A DNA stretch of 64,000 nt from Chlorogloeopsis sp. ULAP01 (GCF_030381805.1 NZ_JAUDRH010000024.1:1-64000), one strand, 5' to 3'; numbered from the stretch's first letter, positions 36,364 to 46,555 are shown. The notes: generated by a model not told the origin, from the sequence alone. Program-made: numbers and translations.

Positions 36364-37650
36364 TTACTGATGTGGTTTGAGAACTACTACACCGTAAGCA
36401 TTTGGAGAAAGATACTTTTGGGCTGCTGCCATCAAGTCAGTTGCATCCTGTGCCTGAATATGGTTTGGATAATCAAAGGCTGGTTCCAAATCTCCTATCA
36501 ATGTTTGATAGTAGCCATACAATCCGCCACGATCGCTTGGTGTTTCGTTACCAAAAATAAACCGATTCGCGACTCGCTGACGCACTTTGGCAATTTCTGA
36601 CTCTGGAATAATCTCTGTTTGCAGTCTCCTGATATTTTGGGCGATCGCCTCTTCTACAACAGTTAAATTTTCCACCGAACAATGGGCAGAAATATAAAAT
36701 GTCCCTTGGAGTTTATGAGTAATATTGCTCGCAGAGATATGAGAAACTAGTCCCCGTTCTTCCCGCAAATCCCTGACAAGTCTAGATGTTCGCCCGTGTC
36801 CTAAAATGGCTGTCAAAACATCTAAAGCATAAGTTTCATCGAGTTGTATCAACCCTGGCACCCGCCAAAGCATTACCAGTCTTGCTTGCTGGAGACTTTC
36901 ATCAATAAATTCATGGCGGACAATTTCTGTAAATTTTGGTTCGGGAGCGATCGCTAAATGTTGATTGCTAGTTGTTGTTTTTTGATGGCGATCAGTTTGT
37001 GTAAATCCCTCGGCAACAATTTCAATTAATTCTTCTACTGGCAAATTACCCACAGCCACAGCTGTAATTGACTGAGGTTGATACCAACTACTATGAAAGT
37101 CCCGCATTTGCTGGGCTTGGAGTTGAGAAATTACCTTTTCTGGACCTAATACCGGACGTCGATAGGGTAGCTCTGCAAACGCTAATTCCATTGCCCTTGT
37201 GTAAGTTCGGCGACGGGGATTGTCTTCAGAACGCCTAATTTCTTCTAAGATGACAAATCGCTCCCGTTCAAAGGCGTCATCAGTAATACTAGCATTTAGT
37301 ACCACATCTATTTGGAGTGGGGCAAGCTCGGCAAAATCTTTAGGAGCAGTGGTGATGTAGTAATGAGTATAATCCTGGCTCGTGGCGGCATTGGTAACAG
37401 CACCCCGCTCTTCAATTCGACGTTCAAATTCCCCTATTGCTAGTCGCTCAGTTCCCTTAAAAATCATATGCTCTAAAAAGTGAGCCATGCCGTTAATTGC
37501 ATCCGTTTCTATGGCTGAACCAACGTTAACCCACAAGCTGAGATTAACTGCTTCCACCGACATCTGTTCAGCCACGATTGTCAAACCATTGGGCAATTGG
37601 TGCAGTGTTGGTGCATTCAGGCGAGGAAGTTTTAGCAGGGTTGAGGTCAT
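36364..37650 (-). CDS. M16 family zinc metallopeptidase (processing-peptidase type)
   Basis: A 428-aa peptidase with the inverted zinc motif H57-F-L-E60-H61 (HFLEHMIFKGT) and the downstream ERFVILEEIRR segment supplying the third ligand. The C-terminal half is the second, non-catalytic M16 domain. Family members cleave short peptides or act as processing peptidases, and are related to mitochondrial MPP. A second set of M16 genes lies at 56986-59608. It is monocistronic with crtD on the opposite strand. Confidence 0.9.
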   Translation of the reverse strand: MTSTLLKLPRLNAPTLHQLPNGLTIVAEQMSVEAVNLSLWVNVGSAIETDAINGMAHFLEHMIFKGTERLAIGEFERRIEERGAVTNAATSQDYTHYYITTAPKDFAELAPLQIDVVLNASITDDAFERERFVILEEIRRSEDNPRRRTYTRAMELAFAELPYRRPVLGPEKVISQLQAQQMRDFHSSWYQPQSITAVAVGNLPVEELIEIVAEGFTQTDRHQKTTTSNQHLAIAPEPKFTEIVRHEFIDESLQQARLVMLWRVPGLIQLDETYALDVLTAILGHGRTSRLVRDLREERGLVSHISASNITHKLQGTFYISAHCSVENLTVVEEAIAQNIRRLQTEIIPESEIAKVRQRVANRFIFGNETPSDRGGLYGYYQTLIGDLEPAFDYPNHIQAQDATDLMAAAQKYLSPNAYGVVVLKPHQ

Positions 37651-37838
37651 GGGTTATTCAGAGGAACACTAATACTCTATATCTTACATAGGCTTTAATT
37701 GAGCATTGTAAAGATATCACTTCACTATAGAAAATTTACTGATTCTTACCTGTGTTGTGAAGGTACTTTTGTTATGGCGATCGCAACAATCAGATAAAAT
37801 TATGAATATAAATATTAAGAAATATAAAGAAATCTTCA

Positions 37839-39353
37839 ATGACCAGTCGTAAAAACAAATCCCGTGCGATCGTGATCGGTGCTGGAATCGGCGGACTCAC
37901 TGCTGGAGCATTATTGGCGCATAGAGGATATAGTGTTCTGATTTTGGATCAAGCCTTAGTACCAGGAGGCTGTGCTTCTACCTTTAAGCGCAAAGGCTTT
38001 ACCTTTGATGTCGGGGCTACCCAAGTAGCAGGATTGGAGCCAGGAGGAATCCACCACCGGATTTTCTCAGAATTAGCAATTGAATTACCAAAAGCCACGC
38101 CTTGCGATCCTGCTTGTGCTGTTTATTTACCTGGAGAACAAACACCTATTAATGTTTGGCGCGCTCCCGAAAAATGGCAAGAAGAACGGCAAAGGCAGTT
38201 TCCAGGCAGTGAGCCTTTTTGGCAGTTAATAGCAGCATTATTTAAAGCAAGTTGGGAATTTCAAGGACGCAACCCGGTACTACCACCCCGCAACCTTTGG
38301 GATTTGTCGCAACTAATTAAAGCCGTACGTCCAGGTACATTAATTACTGTGCCTTATACCTTATTTACAGTTGGTGATGCTTTGCGTGCCTATGGGCTAG
38401 AAAATGATAGGCGTTTGCGCACATTTTTGGATTTGCAACTGAAGTTATATTCTCAGGTGAATGCAGAGGAAACTGCTTTACTTTACGCGGCTACGGCATT
38501 GAACGTATCACAACAACCGCAAGGATTATTTCATCTCCAAGGTAGTATGCAGGTACTGAGCGATCGCCTAGTAGAAGCCCTCGAAAGAGATGGCGGAAAG
38601 TTGTTAATGCGCCATAGTGTCGAACAAATTATCGTCAAGCATGGCAAAGCAACGGCAGTGATAATTCGCGATCGCCAAACTGGGGAAGTGTGGACAGAAC
38701 CAGCAGATTGCATAGTTGCTAATGTTACCGTCCAAAATTTAATGCAATTGCTAAGTAAAAAAGCGCCCCGTGGATATCAAAAGCGCGTGCAAAAATTACC
38801 ACCCGCATCAGGTGCTTTTGTAGTGTATTTAGGTGTAGATGAAAGCGCTATTCCACTTGAATGTCCACCCCACCTACAGTTTATGTATGATCTGAATGGC
38901 CCGCTTGGTGAGAATAATTCTTTGTTTGTATCCGTTAGTCATCCAGGGGATGGTCGTGCGCCTGCCGGAAGAAGCACAATTATTGCATCCACTTTTGTAG
39001 ATCCGCAAAATTGGTGGCACACAGAAGATTATCAAGGTTTAAAGAAAAAGTATACAGAAGATGCGATCGCTCGCCTTGCTCAATTCTTCTACTTGAAACC
39101 AGAAACTATTATTCATGTAGAATCAGCAACACCCCGCACATTTGCAAAGTTCACAGCACGCGAGCAAGGAATTGTTGGTGGTATTGGTCAAAGAATACCT
39201 ACGTTTGGGCCTTTTGGTTTTGCCAATCGTACACCCATCAATCATTTGTGGTTAGTTGGTGACTCAACCCATCCCGGTGAAGGTACCGCAGGCGTCAGTT
39301 ACTCTGCACTGACAGTAGTCAAGCAAATAGAAGCAGAATTTAAAAGGAGTTAG
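37839..39353 (+). CDS. crtD: Carotenoid C-3',4' desaturase (CrtD-type)
   Basis: A 504-aa FAD enzyme: AIVIGAGIGGLTAGALLAHRGY dinucleotide fold, PGGCASTFKRKGFTFDVGAT, and LWLVGDSTHPGEGTAGVSYSA FAD-binding end. The text VAGLEPGGIHHRIFSELAIELP, then CDPACAVYLPG, matches the CrtD group of cyanobacteria, which desaturates carotenes at C-3',4' for myxol-type glycosides. It is a soluble or peripheral thylakoid/envelope enzyme. The gene stands alone, 188 bases divergent from the M16 gene. Assignment to CrtD rather than another desaturase rests on sequence recognition. Confidence 0.88.
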   Translation: MTSRKNKSRAIVIGAGIGGLTAGALLAHRGYSVLILDQALVPGGCASTFKRKGFTFDVGATQVAGLEPGGIHHRIFSELAIELPKATPCDPACAVYLPGEQTPINVWRAPEKWQEERQRQFPGSEPFWQLIAALFKASWEFQGRNPVLPPRNLWDLSQLIKAVRPGTLITVPYTLFTVGDALRAYGLENDRRLRTFLDLQLKLYSQVNAEETALLYAATALNVSQQPQGLFHLQGSMQVLSDRLVEALERDGGKLLMRHSVEQIIVKHGKATAVIIRDRQTGEVWTEPADCIVANVTVQNLMQLLSKKAPRGYQKRVQKLPPASGAFVVYLGVDESAIPLECPPHLQFMYDLNGPLGENNSLFVSVSHPGDGRAPAGRSTIIASTFVDPQNWWHTEDYQGLKKKYTEDAIARLAQFFYLKPETIIHVESATPRTFAKFTAREQGIVGGIGQRIPTFGPFGFANRTPINHLWLVGDSTHPGEGTAGVSYSALTVVKQIEAEFKRS

Positions 39354-39431
39354 TGTGAGATGCCCTATACCAGCTTATAGCAGGTAATGAAAACCTATCT
39401 TCTCTAGCCCCTAGCCCCTAATTTTAAGAGG

Positions 39432-40103
39432 CTACATATAGCTAACCTGAGAATGGGAATGGGAAGCCTTTTGAATTTCTTCTTTAATACTGTCGATGTC
39501 AATGAAGCAATCAGCAACATTAATCAAGCTTTCGCTAGTCATAGAACGCAAACTGACAACCTCTACCCTTACTCCTTTGTAGGAGACAGCGTTAACAGCA
39601 TAAGCAAGGTCTCCATCCCCGCTCACTAAAACCACAGTATCGCAGTAGGGAGCTAAAGTCATCATATCTACAGCAAGTTCCACTTCCAAATTGGCTTTTT
39701 TAGAACCATCAGGAAATTGCACTACATCTTTGGTGACTACACGATAACCATTACGACGCATCCATAATAGAAAACCCTGCTGTTTTTCATTGGTGCGATC
39801 CACTCCAGTGTAGAAGAAAGCACGCAAAAGTTTGCCACCTTTTGCTAGATGGCAAAGTAATTTTGAATAATCAATTTCAATACCTAGTTGCAAAGCCGCA
39901 TAAAATAAGTTTGAACCATCAATCAGAACAACTACTCGACCGCGATTTGAGACATTGCAAATCGATTCTTCACTAGAAATATCTGGCATTTCGATGTTGT
40001 CATCTTGAAAACTCGTTTCAAGCAAATTTGGTTCTTGATATAGCGGTTGCTGTTTCCATCCTTGATTTTGATTGTTTTTTTTGTTAAAATTAGCAATAGT
40101 CAT
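39432..40103 (-). CDS. LabA-like NYN-domain protein
   Basis: A 223-residue protein. Residues 45-195 form a NYN (PIN-like) domain with VVLIDGSNLFYAA, VVTKDVV, KANLEVELAVDMM and LVSGDGDLAYAV, whose Asp residues form the putative nuclease-type metal site. This is the LabA group, which in Synechococcus affects negative feedback of KaiC in circadian output. The N-terminal 45 residues are polar and disordered. ATG 40103 is preferred because AGAGGTAAT precedes it. Confidence 0.8.
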   Translation of the reverse strand: MTIANFNKKNNQNQGWKQQPLYQEPNLLETSFQDDNIEMPDISSEESICNVSNRGRVVVLIDGSNLFYAALQLGIEIDYSKLLCHLAKGGKLLRAFFYTGVDRTNEKQQGFLLWMRRNGYRVVTKDVVQFPDGSKKANLEVELAVDMMTLAPYCDTVVLVSGDGDLAYAVNAVSYKGVRVEVVSLRSMTSESLINVADCFIDIDSIKEEIQKASHSHSQVSYM

Positions 40104-40793
40104 TATTACCTCTAAATGTAAATTCAAGAAATTTGTTAAGACAAATTGTCAATGAAAGACTGTGATTGTTAGCGCAAAGGCACATTCAGCTTTCTTACAG
40201 TTTGTCAAAGTTTTGTTTGAGTGTGGACTTGCTCAATATAGAGTGTCACATTACAACTACTTGGCCAAAGATGATAGCTCATATTTTATATAAAGAACAA
40301 TCTATGCCAGATGAGAAAATCGGCAGGAGATATTGTCAGTAGCTTTGTGTAGCAATTAAATCCCTTTTATAACATATGTAACGTAAATGCAAACTAGTGT
40401 TCTAAACTTTACAGCACTGTAGTCTGTGCCTGGTAAATCTGTTTTACCCCTATTAGCATAAAAATTCATTCTAGTTCATTGTCGACTTGACTGTGGGGCA
40501 GGTAATACAGATTCAGAGTTCCAACCTTTGAACTATCATCAGGTTATACGATTTTGGATACTTCGATAAGCTCAGTACAAGTTTTGGAAATGGAATTGAA
40601 AATTGCCTTCTATCTTCGGGTTCCGGTAATCCATCTGCCCTGAATCAATTTTTCAATTGGTGTGAGGAGATACCACAAATATTAAGTCTCTAACTAACGG
40701 CTTTTTCACCGCAAGCAACAAATGCAAGAAACACCTCTGTTGCCTTTCCTTCTACCATCTGCCCTCTGCCTTTGTTAACAGACAAATTGAATG
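40104..40793. other. Gene-free region with a MITE fragment
   Basis: About 690 bases. At 40556-40583 there is a fragment (GGATACTTCGATAAGCTCAG and following bases) matching the short MITE-like copy at 55337-55364. The remainder is mixed AT-rich DNA with no open frame, RNA gene or repeat I can identify. Confidence 0.6.
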
Positions 40794-42851
40794 TTACTGT
40801 CCTTCAATCATCAACGGTGTTGGTAACTGCGTTGATGGCGGTGGTGGCTGAAACTGTGGTTGAGGTTTAGGATTAAGTAGCTCACGCCATGTCCGGATTT
40901 GCTCTTGTGCTTCGCTATAAGCAGCTGTGCTACGGGGAATTAGTTTAGCCGTTTCAATTCCTTTCAAGATATCAGACTCGCTTTGAGAGCGTGCTGTCTG
41001 CAATATTTGCTGGCTCCATTGATCAATAGCTATATTAACGTCGGTTCTTAAAAAACTAGTAACAGGCACCCGATTAGCCAATCGAATTGCCTCTGCCAGA
41101 GCTTCTGGATTGGCAGCCAGTGCTACTTCCCGTGCTTTTCTCCAATTCTCTGTTGCGTCAATTTGTCCTTGCCAATCATCAATTGCTGTTTGTGCTTCGC
41201 CAGAAAGTGCTCTTCCTGGTGCAATTTGTCGTGCAACCGTAATCGCACCGGAAAGGTTGCCAAGGCTAGCCAAATTCCTGGCTTGATCTAGGAAGGGTTG
41301 ATCTTGAATACGCTGAACCTTCGCTGTCCAATTGGCAATTTTTCTTCTCGCTTCTCGATACAATGCACGACCGCGAGAAATCTGACTTGCTTCGGCGATC
41401 GCGGCTTGCAAGGAGTTAACATCCTCTAAGACAGCTATTTGTTCAGCACGATCTAGATATGGTCTATCTTCAATAGTCTGGATCTGTGCAACCCAGCCAT
41501 TAATTTCTTGTTTTGCCTCTTGCGCGCGGGGATTAGCATCGGGAATTTGTTGTGCTTCAGTAATCGCTGCTGCCAAATCGGGAATTGAGCCTTGCAGAGC
41601 TAGCGATCGCGCTCTATCTAGCCTGACGACATCTTCAATTTCTAGCTGCCAGAAAGCAATCAACTGCTGTGCTTTTTCATAACTCGGTCTTGATGAATCA
41701 ATTTGGCTAGCTTGAGCAATTGCAGTCTCTAAACCGGCTACATTACCTACCCAGGCATTTCTTTGCGCCTCAGCCAAAGCAATAAAGTCTTCAGTTTCCA
41801 ATTCTAATCCGGTAATGGGAGGAATTTGTTGGGCAATGGAAATAGCTTCGTCCGCATTGCGCTGGTCTAATTTTTGCTGCGCCAACTCCAACATTTTGCG
41901 TCCAAAATTGGGAATTGTTTCTTGAGCCTTCTGATAAACGTAACTGCTTTTTTCTATAGACTCTACCAGCTTGATCGCTTTGATTAAATTGTCCACATTG
42001 CCGCTTTGTGCCAGTCCTTCGGCTTTTGCCAATTTTTCGCCGTCTTCCCTAGCTACAGTAATCAAACGATTTAATTCGTCATATTTAATACTTGCCCAGA
42101 ATCTATTATCTACCCGCAGTAATTTTGCAGCAGTCATAAATGCGTCGTGCCATTTCTGATCGCGCATTTTAGCTTCTGCTTCATTGTAGGTGTTTTCTGC
42201 GTCCGACCAAATTGATTGCCAGTTGGAGATTTCTTCTTCTACGAGTTTGTATGCAGGTACATCTTCTGGTATTTGACGAACTGTGGCGATCGCTTCTTCT
42301 AACTTACCGACGTGGAAACTTTCCGCAGCCAACTTTACAATATCTCGCGACCATTCTTCAATAAAACGGTCTATTTCCGGTCGCAGTGGGTGGCTTCTTG
42401 GCAATTGTTTAACTAGGGCGATCGCTTGTAACAGATCTTTTACTGTTTGTTTAGAAGCTGCTAGTTGAGCACAGTGCAATCTTACCGAAGCACTAGCAAG
42501 AGGCCAGAAAATCGCTGGACAGTTTGGCGCTGCTGGCAACTTTAACAGCATTGCCATGGCCATGAATGCTACAGTTCCAGGAATAATTGTTAACAATAAC
42601 ACCCACAAAACCCAACTTTTCACCCAGCGCGGCAGCTTTTTGGAACTACGGCTAGGTGGCAAAGTTGTTTGAGAATGAAGCTCATCTTCCAAAGATGCTG
42701 GTTCGAGATTGCTGCGTTTTGACCGCTTTGCAGACTTAGAGGTGGAACCATTAGCTGGTACACCTTGTTTTGATTGGGATAATCTTGTTATCGGATCTGG
42801 CTGCATATTTCCGTCTTGCGACCAACTTTCTGGAATATCCCGCTCTGTCAT
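40794..42851 (-). CDS. Membrane-anchored repeat protein, unknown function
   Basis: A 685-aa protein. A disordered N-terminus (1-70) leads into a transmembrane helix (about 76-106), then about ten helical repeats of roughly 45-55 residues that share a pattern R-x(2)Y-x(2)AQ-x(3)I-x(2)W (for example RPSYEKAQQLIAFW, RALYREARRKIANW, TAAYSEAQEQIRTW), ending in a Pro/Gln tail. The repeats resemble TPR-like two-helix units of no named family and probably form a periplasmic or cytosolic scaffold. No motif indicates an enzyme. It is 155 bases downstream of the Hsp33 gene on the same strand. Confidence 0.7.
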   Translation of the reverse strand: MTERDIPESWSQDGNMQPDPITRLSQSKQGVPANGSTSKSAKRSKRSNLEPASLEDELHSQTTLPPSRSSKKLPRWVKSWVLWVLLLTIIPGTVAFMAMAMLLKLPAAPNCPAIFWPLASASVRLHCAQLAASKQTVKDLLQAIALVKQLPRSHPLRPEIDRFIEEWSRDIVKLAAESFHVGKLEEAIATVRQIPEDVPAYKLVEEEISNWQSIWSDAENTYNEAEAKMRDQKWHDAFMTAAKLLRVDNRFWASIKYDELNRLITVAREDGEKLAKAEGLAQSGNVDNLIKAIKLVESIEKSSYVYQKAQETIPNFGRKMLELAQQKLDQRNADEAISIAQQIPPITGLELETEDFIALAEAQRNAWVGNVAGLETAIAQASQIDSSRPSYEKAQQLIAFWQLEIEDVVRLDRARSLALQGSIPDLAAAITEAQQIPDANPRAQEAKQEINGWVAQIQTIEDRPYLDRAEQIAVLEDVNSLQAAIAEASQISRGRALYREARRKIANWTAKVQRIQDQPFLDQARNLASLGNLSGAITVARQIAPGRALSGEAQTAIDDWQGQIDATENWRKAREVALAANPEALAEAIRLANRVPVTSFLRTDVNIAIDQWSQQILQTARSQSESDILKGIETAKLIPRSTAAYSEAQEQIRTWRELLNPKPQPQFQPPPPSTQLPTPLMIEGQ

Positions 42852-43006
42852 TTTTCACACCGAGGTAATTTAACAGCGATCAGCCTTAAATTTTAACTTC
42901 TGTTGTTGTCATGGTAACCCTCCTATTAGGAAAAAGCTACCTCTTGCACGAACTTATCTCCATAGATATCATTACCATCTTTCAATTTGAGTATGTATTT
43001 ATACTG

Positions 43007-43912
43007 CTAATTGGTAGCAGAAGATTCTGCTTGTAAATCGACAATTAACTGAGCTAAATGAGCGCTACTTGCCTGGTAGACTGTGCTGCAAAAATCGCAA
43101 GTTGCTTCGGCACCATCATCTTTAACGATCATATCTTGTAATTCTGCTTCTCCCAGCATTTTTAGTGCTCCTAAGACACGCTCAAAAGAACAACCACAGT
43201 GGAAGCGCAGCATTTGCGTTTCAGGAAATATTGCCAATCCCATATCTCCTAATAAATCTTGAAAGATTTCTGTTAAAGATTTGCCAGCCTGCAACAATGG
43301 TGTAAAACCAGATAAGGCGGCAACTCGTGATTCTAAGGTTTCTATTAAAGCCTCGTCCCTAGCTGCTTTGGGCAACACTTGTACTAGTAAGCCACCCGCA
43401 GCCGTTACTCCATTTGCACCCACAAATACACCTAAAACCACTGCTGAAGGAGTTTGTTCTGAAGCACCGAGGTAGTGAGCTACATCATCGCCGATTTCAC
43501 CAGAGACCAATTCTACTGTACTGGAGTATGGGTAGCCGTAACCGACATCGCGTACAACATAAAGATAGCCCTCACCAACAGCACCACCAACATCTAGCTT
43601 ACCTTTCGCATTAGGAGGCAGTTCCACAGTTGGATTTTCTACAAAACCTCTGACAGTGCCATCTAAGCCTGCATCCACTAATATACCACCTAAAGGGCCA
43701 TCTCCTTTGACTCGGACATTGACCCTAGAACCGATTCGCTTCATGCTGGACGCCATTAACAAGCCTGCTGCCATAGTTCGTCCTAATGCAGCTGTAGCCA
43801 CATAGGAAAGCTTGTGGCGTTGCCGTGCTTCTTCGGTTAAGCGAGTAGTGATAGCACCGACTGCACGAATTCCACCATCGGCTGCCGTGGCGCGAATTAA
43901 TTGATCCGCCAT
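43007..43912 (-). CDS. hslO: Redox-regulated chaperone Hsp33
   Basis: A 301-aa chaperone activated by oxidation. The C-terminal zinc-binding motif is intact: HCGC (FHCGCSFERVL) and CDFC (CDFCSTVY), four cysteines that form disulfides under oxidative stress. The start MADQLIRATAADGGIRAV matches the family, as does length. Gene is monocistronic or at the head of a unit with the repeat protein. Confidence 0.95.
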   Translation of the reverse strand: MADQLIRATAADGGIRAVGAITTRLTEEARQRHKLSYVATAALGRTMAAGLLMASSMKRIGSRVNVRVKGDGPLGGILVDAGLDGTVRGFVENPTVELPPNAKGKLDVGGAVGEGYLYVVRDVGYGYPYSSTVELVSGEIGDDVAHYLGASEQTPSAVVLGVFVGANGVTAAGGLLVQVLPKAARDEALIETLESRVAALSGFTPLLQAGKSLTEIFQDLLGDMGLAIFPETQMLRFHCGCSFERVLGALKMLGEAELQDMIVKDDGAEATCDFCSTVYQASSAHLAQLIVDLQAESSATN

Positions 43913-44098
43913 GAAAAACCTTACATTTCTTTACAAATTTACTTTTTCTATTTTAAGTTCACAGCTTGATTAAAAGTAACCAAACTAAACAAGGATATCC
44001 GTACATTGAGATAGTGAATTACCCCAAAGTCTCGAAAGACATAAGTTCTTCTTTGTAAGATCGAGAAAAATCCCCTACGTTTGTAAACGATTTATCTC

Positions 44099-44482
44099 AT
44101 GCTGGGTACTTTTCAAAAAAGCTTATTGCGGATAGAGATCGAAGCCTCCGAAGCTGAACTTCGTGATTGTCTGCTACGTCCCGTACAACTAGAAAAATGG
44201 CTTCTCTCTGGTCGTTTATCTCCCGGAATGCCAGAACAGCTACATTCAGGATTGCAATTTACGACTCGAACTGGGCCAATCACAATTCATCATCAGGTAG
44301 AGGTGGCAAAACCCAACTGTCTGCGTTTGATTTTAAGTCAGGGAATTGATGGGTTTCACGAGTGGTATTGGGGAGAAGGTTGGTTACAGTCTCGTTTAGA
44401 AGGAGTATCCCTTTTGCCACTAGCTGTAGGACAATCTTTAAATTTACTAAGTTTACGTCAGTTTTTATCGAACAAAAAGTAA
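44099..44482 (+). CDS. Hypothetical SRPBCC-like protein
   Basis: A 127-residue protein with alternating strands and a C-terminal helix (SLNLLSLRQFLSNK). The layout (N-terminal LRIEIEASEAELRDCLL, LSPGM, then repeated beta strands, SQGIDGFHEWYWGEGW) suggests a START/SRPBCC helix-grip fold, the class that binds lipids or hydrophobic ligands. No operon partner; divergent from hslO by about 190 bases. It is followed by a terminator hairpin at 44509-44531. Confidence 0.6.
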   Translation: MLGTFQKSLLRIEIEASEAELRDCLLRPVQLEKWLLSGRLSPGMPEQLHSGLQFTTRTGPITIHHQVEVAKPNCLRLILSQGIDGFHEWYWGEGWLQSRLEGVSLLPLAVGQSLNLLSLRQFLSNKK

Positions 44483-44508
44483 GGGCGGGTTTACCATAGA
44501 TAGCAATG

Positions 44509-44531
44509 GGGGCAGGTACAATACCTGCCCC
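44509..44531. terminator. Bidirectional hairpin between convergent genes
   Basis: GGGGCAGGTA and TACCTGCCCC form a perfect 10-bp stem with a 3-nt loop, between the stop of the SRPBCC-like gene and the stop of the protease gene. It is a good candidate for termination in both directions. An upstream AGGGCGGGTTTACC belongs to the dispersed GGGCGGGTT repeat family. Confidence 0.7.
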
Positions 44532-44556
44532 TACCATTATTTAAAATGGTTTGAAA

Positions 44557-45774
44557 TTACAAAGAAGCGTTTTGCAACTCTGCCGTGCGCACGGATAGCT
44601 GTTGTGTCTGGTTACCGCGTTGTATTCTCACCTGCAATACCTGACCAACACGAGAATCTTCGACAATATTTTGTAATTGATCGGCGCTAGTAATTGATTG
44701 CCCTTCAACTTGAACAATTACGTCCCCACGACGAATACCTGCATTAGCAGCCGGAGAGTTGGGTAAAACTCGTACTACCAAAACTCCGTTCACTTCTGGA
44801 ACCTGGATTGGAGAGTTGGGATCGCTGTTGTTTTGTTTAGCGAGCTGAGGTGTCAAAGTTACCATTTGCACGCCCAAGTAAGGATGAGCTACTTTGCCAC
44901 CACGTTCCAATTGGGCTGTTATTTGTTTGGCTTTGTCAATGGGAATGGCAAACCCAATCCCCATTGCGTCGGCACGAATAGCTGTGTTAATACCAATTAC
45001 TTCGCCCCGCTCATTTAATAAAGGGCCACCAGAGTTACCAGGGTTAATCGCAGCGTCGGTTTGAATAAAATCCAACCGTTTATCGGGGATACCAACTTGA
45101 GCGCTGGAACGTCTGAGGGTACTCACGATTCCTAAGGTTACGGTGTTGTCAAATCCTAAGGGGTTACCTACAGCGATCGCCCAATCTCCAACCTGAACGT
45201 TAGACGAGGCACCCAAAGGAGCAACTGGTAAATCACCAGCGTTAATCTTAATTAGTGCCAAATCGGTAACTTCATCAACACCTTGAACTTTGCCTTCAAA
45301 AGAGCGACCATCTTTGAGGCGTACTGTCACCTTGTCAGCCTTATCAACCACATGGGCATTGGTCAAAACCAAGCCACTCTTATCGATAATAAAACCAGAA
45401 CCAAGACCACGTAATTGTTCCGGAGGAAGTTGTCCCTGAAAGCCTTCACCAAAAAACCGCCGGAAAAATGGATCATCAAAGAATGGATCAGGAATACGGC
45501 GAGTCACTGTACGTTCAGTATCAATTCTGACGACAGCTTTCCCAACACGATTGACAGCTGCCGTCACAAAGCTACTACTACCAATAGCTGTTGCTGCTGG
45601 TGATTGCCGTTGGGCAACTAGTTGTGACGTGTCGGCTGTGATCGGATTTGGTGCCGGTTCAGCTTGGGAGGGCGAAACTCGCAATGTACCAACAGTTAGT
45701 ACAACTCCCAAAATTACGGCTAAAACGTGGGTAGTAAATTGACGTATAGATCTGGGTAAGTGGGAAAATCGCAT
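44557..45774 (-). CDS. HtrA/HhoA-type serine protease with PDZ domain
   Basis: A 405-aa periplasmic protease counted from the ATG at 45774. In the numbering from GTG 45780 the triad is H143 (NAHVVD), D173 (DLALIKI) and S250 (GNSGGPL). The N-terminal hydrophobic segment (about 15-35) is a signal peptide, followed by a disordered linker. A PDZ domain covers about 305-400. These proteins degrade or chaperone damaged envelope proteins, and cyanobacteria carry three such paralogues (HtrA, HhoA, HhoB), which I cannot tell apart here. Divergent from the nickel-sensor gene. Confidence 0.92.
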   Translation of the reverse strand: MRFSHLPRSIRQFTTHVLAVILGVVLTVGTLRVSPSQAEPAPNPITADTSQLVAQRQSPAATAIGSSSFVTAAVNRVGKAVVRIDTERTVTRRIPDPFFDDPFFRRFFGEGFQGQLPPEQLRGLGSGFIIDKSGLVLTNAHVVDKADKVTVRLKDGRSFEGKVQGVDEVTDLALIKINAGDLPVAPLGASSNVQVGDWAIAVGNPLGFDNTVTLGIVSTLRRSSAQVGIPDKRLDFIQTDAAINPGNSGGPLLNERGEVIGINTAIRADAMGIGFAIPIDKAKQITAQLERGGKVAHPYLGVQMVTLTPQLAKQNNSDPNSPIQVPEVNGVLVVRVLPNSPAANAGIRRGDVIVQVEGQSITSADQLQNIVEDSRVGQVLQVRIQRGNQTQQLSVRTAELQNASL

Positions 45775-46153
45775 AACCACAACCTAATATTTCATTTTAT
45801 GTAGTTGCGTAATTGTGAGCTTTCTGTGCAAAGCTTTTTTACAGGCTTGATGAGAATCTCTGCGTAGTGACGCTTACTCTCATCAGGAAGTTTCGCGGTT
45901 TGGCTCAATCTTCTACTTTGGATCTGGCACGACATATCTATTTACTAAATTTATTAAAAAAAATCATTAAAAAGCTATTCTAGACATTCACACTTTTGAG
46001 GTTCGGCTTTCACCCATTTCCAAAGTTAATAATAAAACCGAAAAGGCAAAATGTAGGAAAAACTTATGATTTATAACTTCTATTCTAATTTCTTACTCTG
46101 TTATGCCCTCTAGGCTAGGATCTAGTTTAATACCAGAATTTCTGTAACGACAA
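45775..46153. promoter_or_regulatory. Divergent promoter region of protease and InrS genes
   Basis: 380 bases separate two divergent genes and must carry both promoters. At 45848-45885 TGATGAGA and TCTCATCA form a perfect 8-bp inverted repeat with a 22-nt loop, extended by a G·T pair and a further pair. It could be an operator or a leader structure of the protease transcript. I did not identify a clear GC-rich InrS-type operator. Confidence 0.4.
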
Positions 46154-46555
46154 ATGAACGGATCGAAGCAAATTGCCAAATCATCCTTGCCCAGTTGTGA
46201 ACAAGATGAAGATTTACTCTCTCACGATAAAGATCATGCCCATGCAGATCACACTCACAAACACGGGCAGTTGGCTCATGCTCACGTCCATAGTGAAGAG
46301 TCTCTACGGCGAATTGTTAACAGATTGTCGCGTATAGAAGGACACATTCGCGGTATCAAGACTATGGTACAGCAAAATAGCCCATGTCCTGATGTTCTAC
46401 TCCAAATTGCTGCTGTGAGGGGTGCACTGGATCGGGTTGCACGAATTGTTTTAGATGAACATTTAAGTGAGTGTGTTGTTAGAGCCGCCGAAGAGGGTAA
46501 TATTGATGTCGAAATCGAGCAACTCAAAGCTGCTTTAGATAGGTTCTTACCTTAG
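46154..46555 (+). CDS. inrS: InrS-type nickel-responsive regulator (CsoR/FrmR family)
   Basis: A 133-aa CsoR/FrmR-family repressor. A His-rich N-terminus (HDKDHAHADHTHKHG) precedes the helical core SLRRIVNRLSRIEGHIRGIK. Metal ligands align with Synechocystis InrS H21, C53, H78 and C82 as H46, C78, H103 and C107, with identical spacing (25, 25 and 25 residues shift). InrS binds Ni(II) and releases its DNA operator, allowing nickel efflux genes to be expressed. No efflux pump gene is adjacent here, so its target is elsewhere or is inferred. A perfect terminator follows. Confidence 0.88.
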   Translation: MNGSKQIAKSSLPSCEQDEDLLSHDKDHAHADHTHKHGQLAHAHVHSEESLRRIVNRLSRIEGHIRGIKTMVQQNSPCPDVLLQIAAVRGALDRVARIVLDEHLSECVVRAAEEGNIDVEIEQLKAALDRFLP

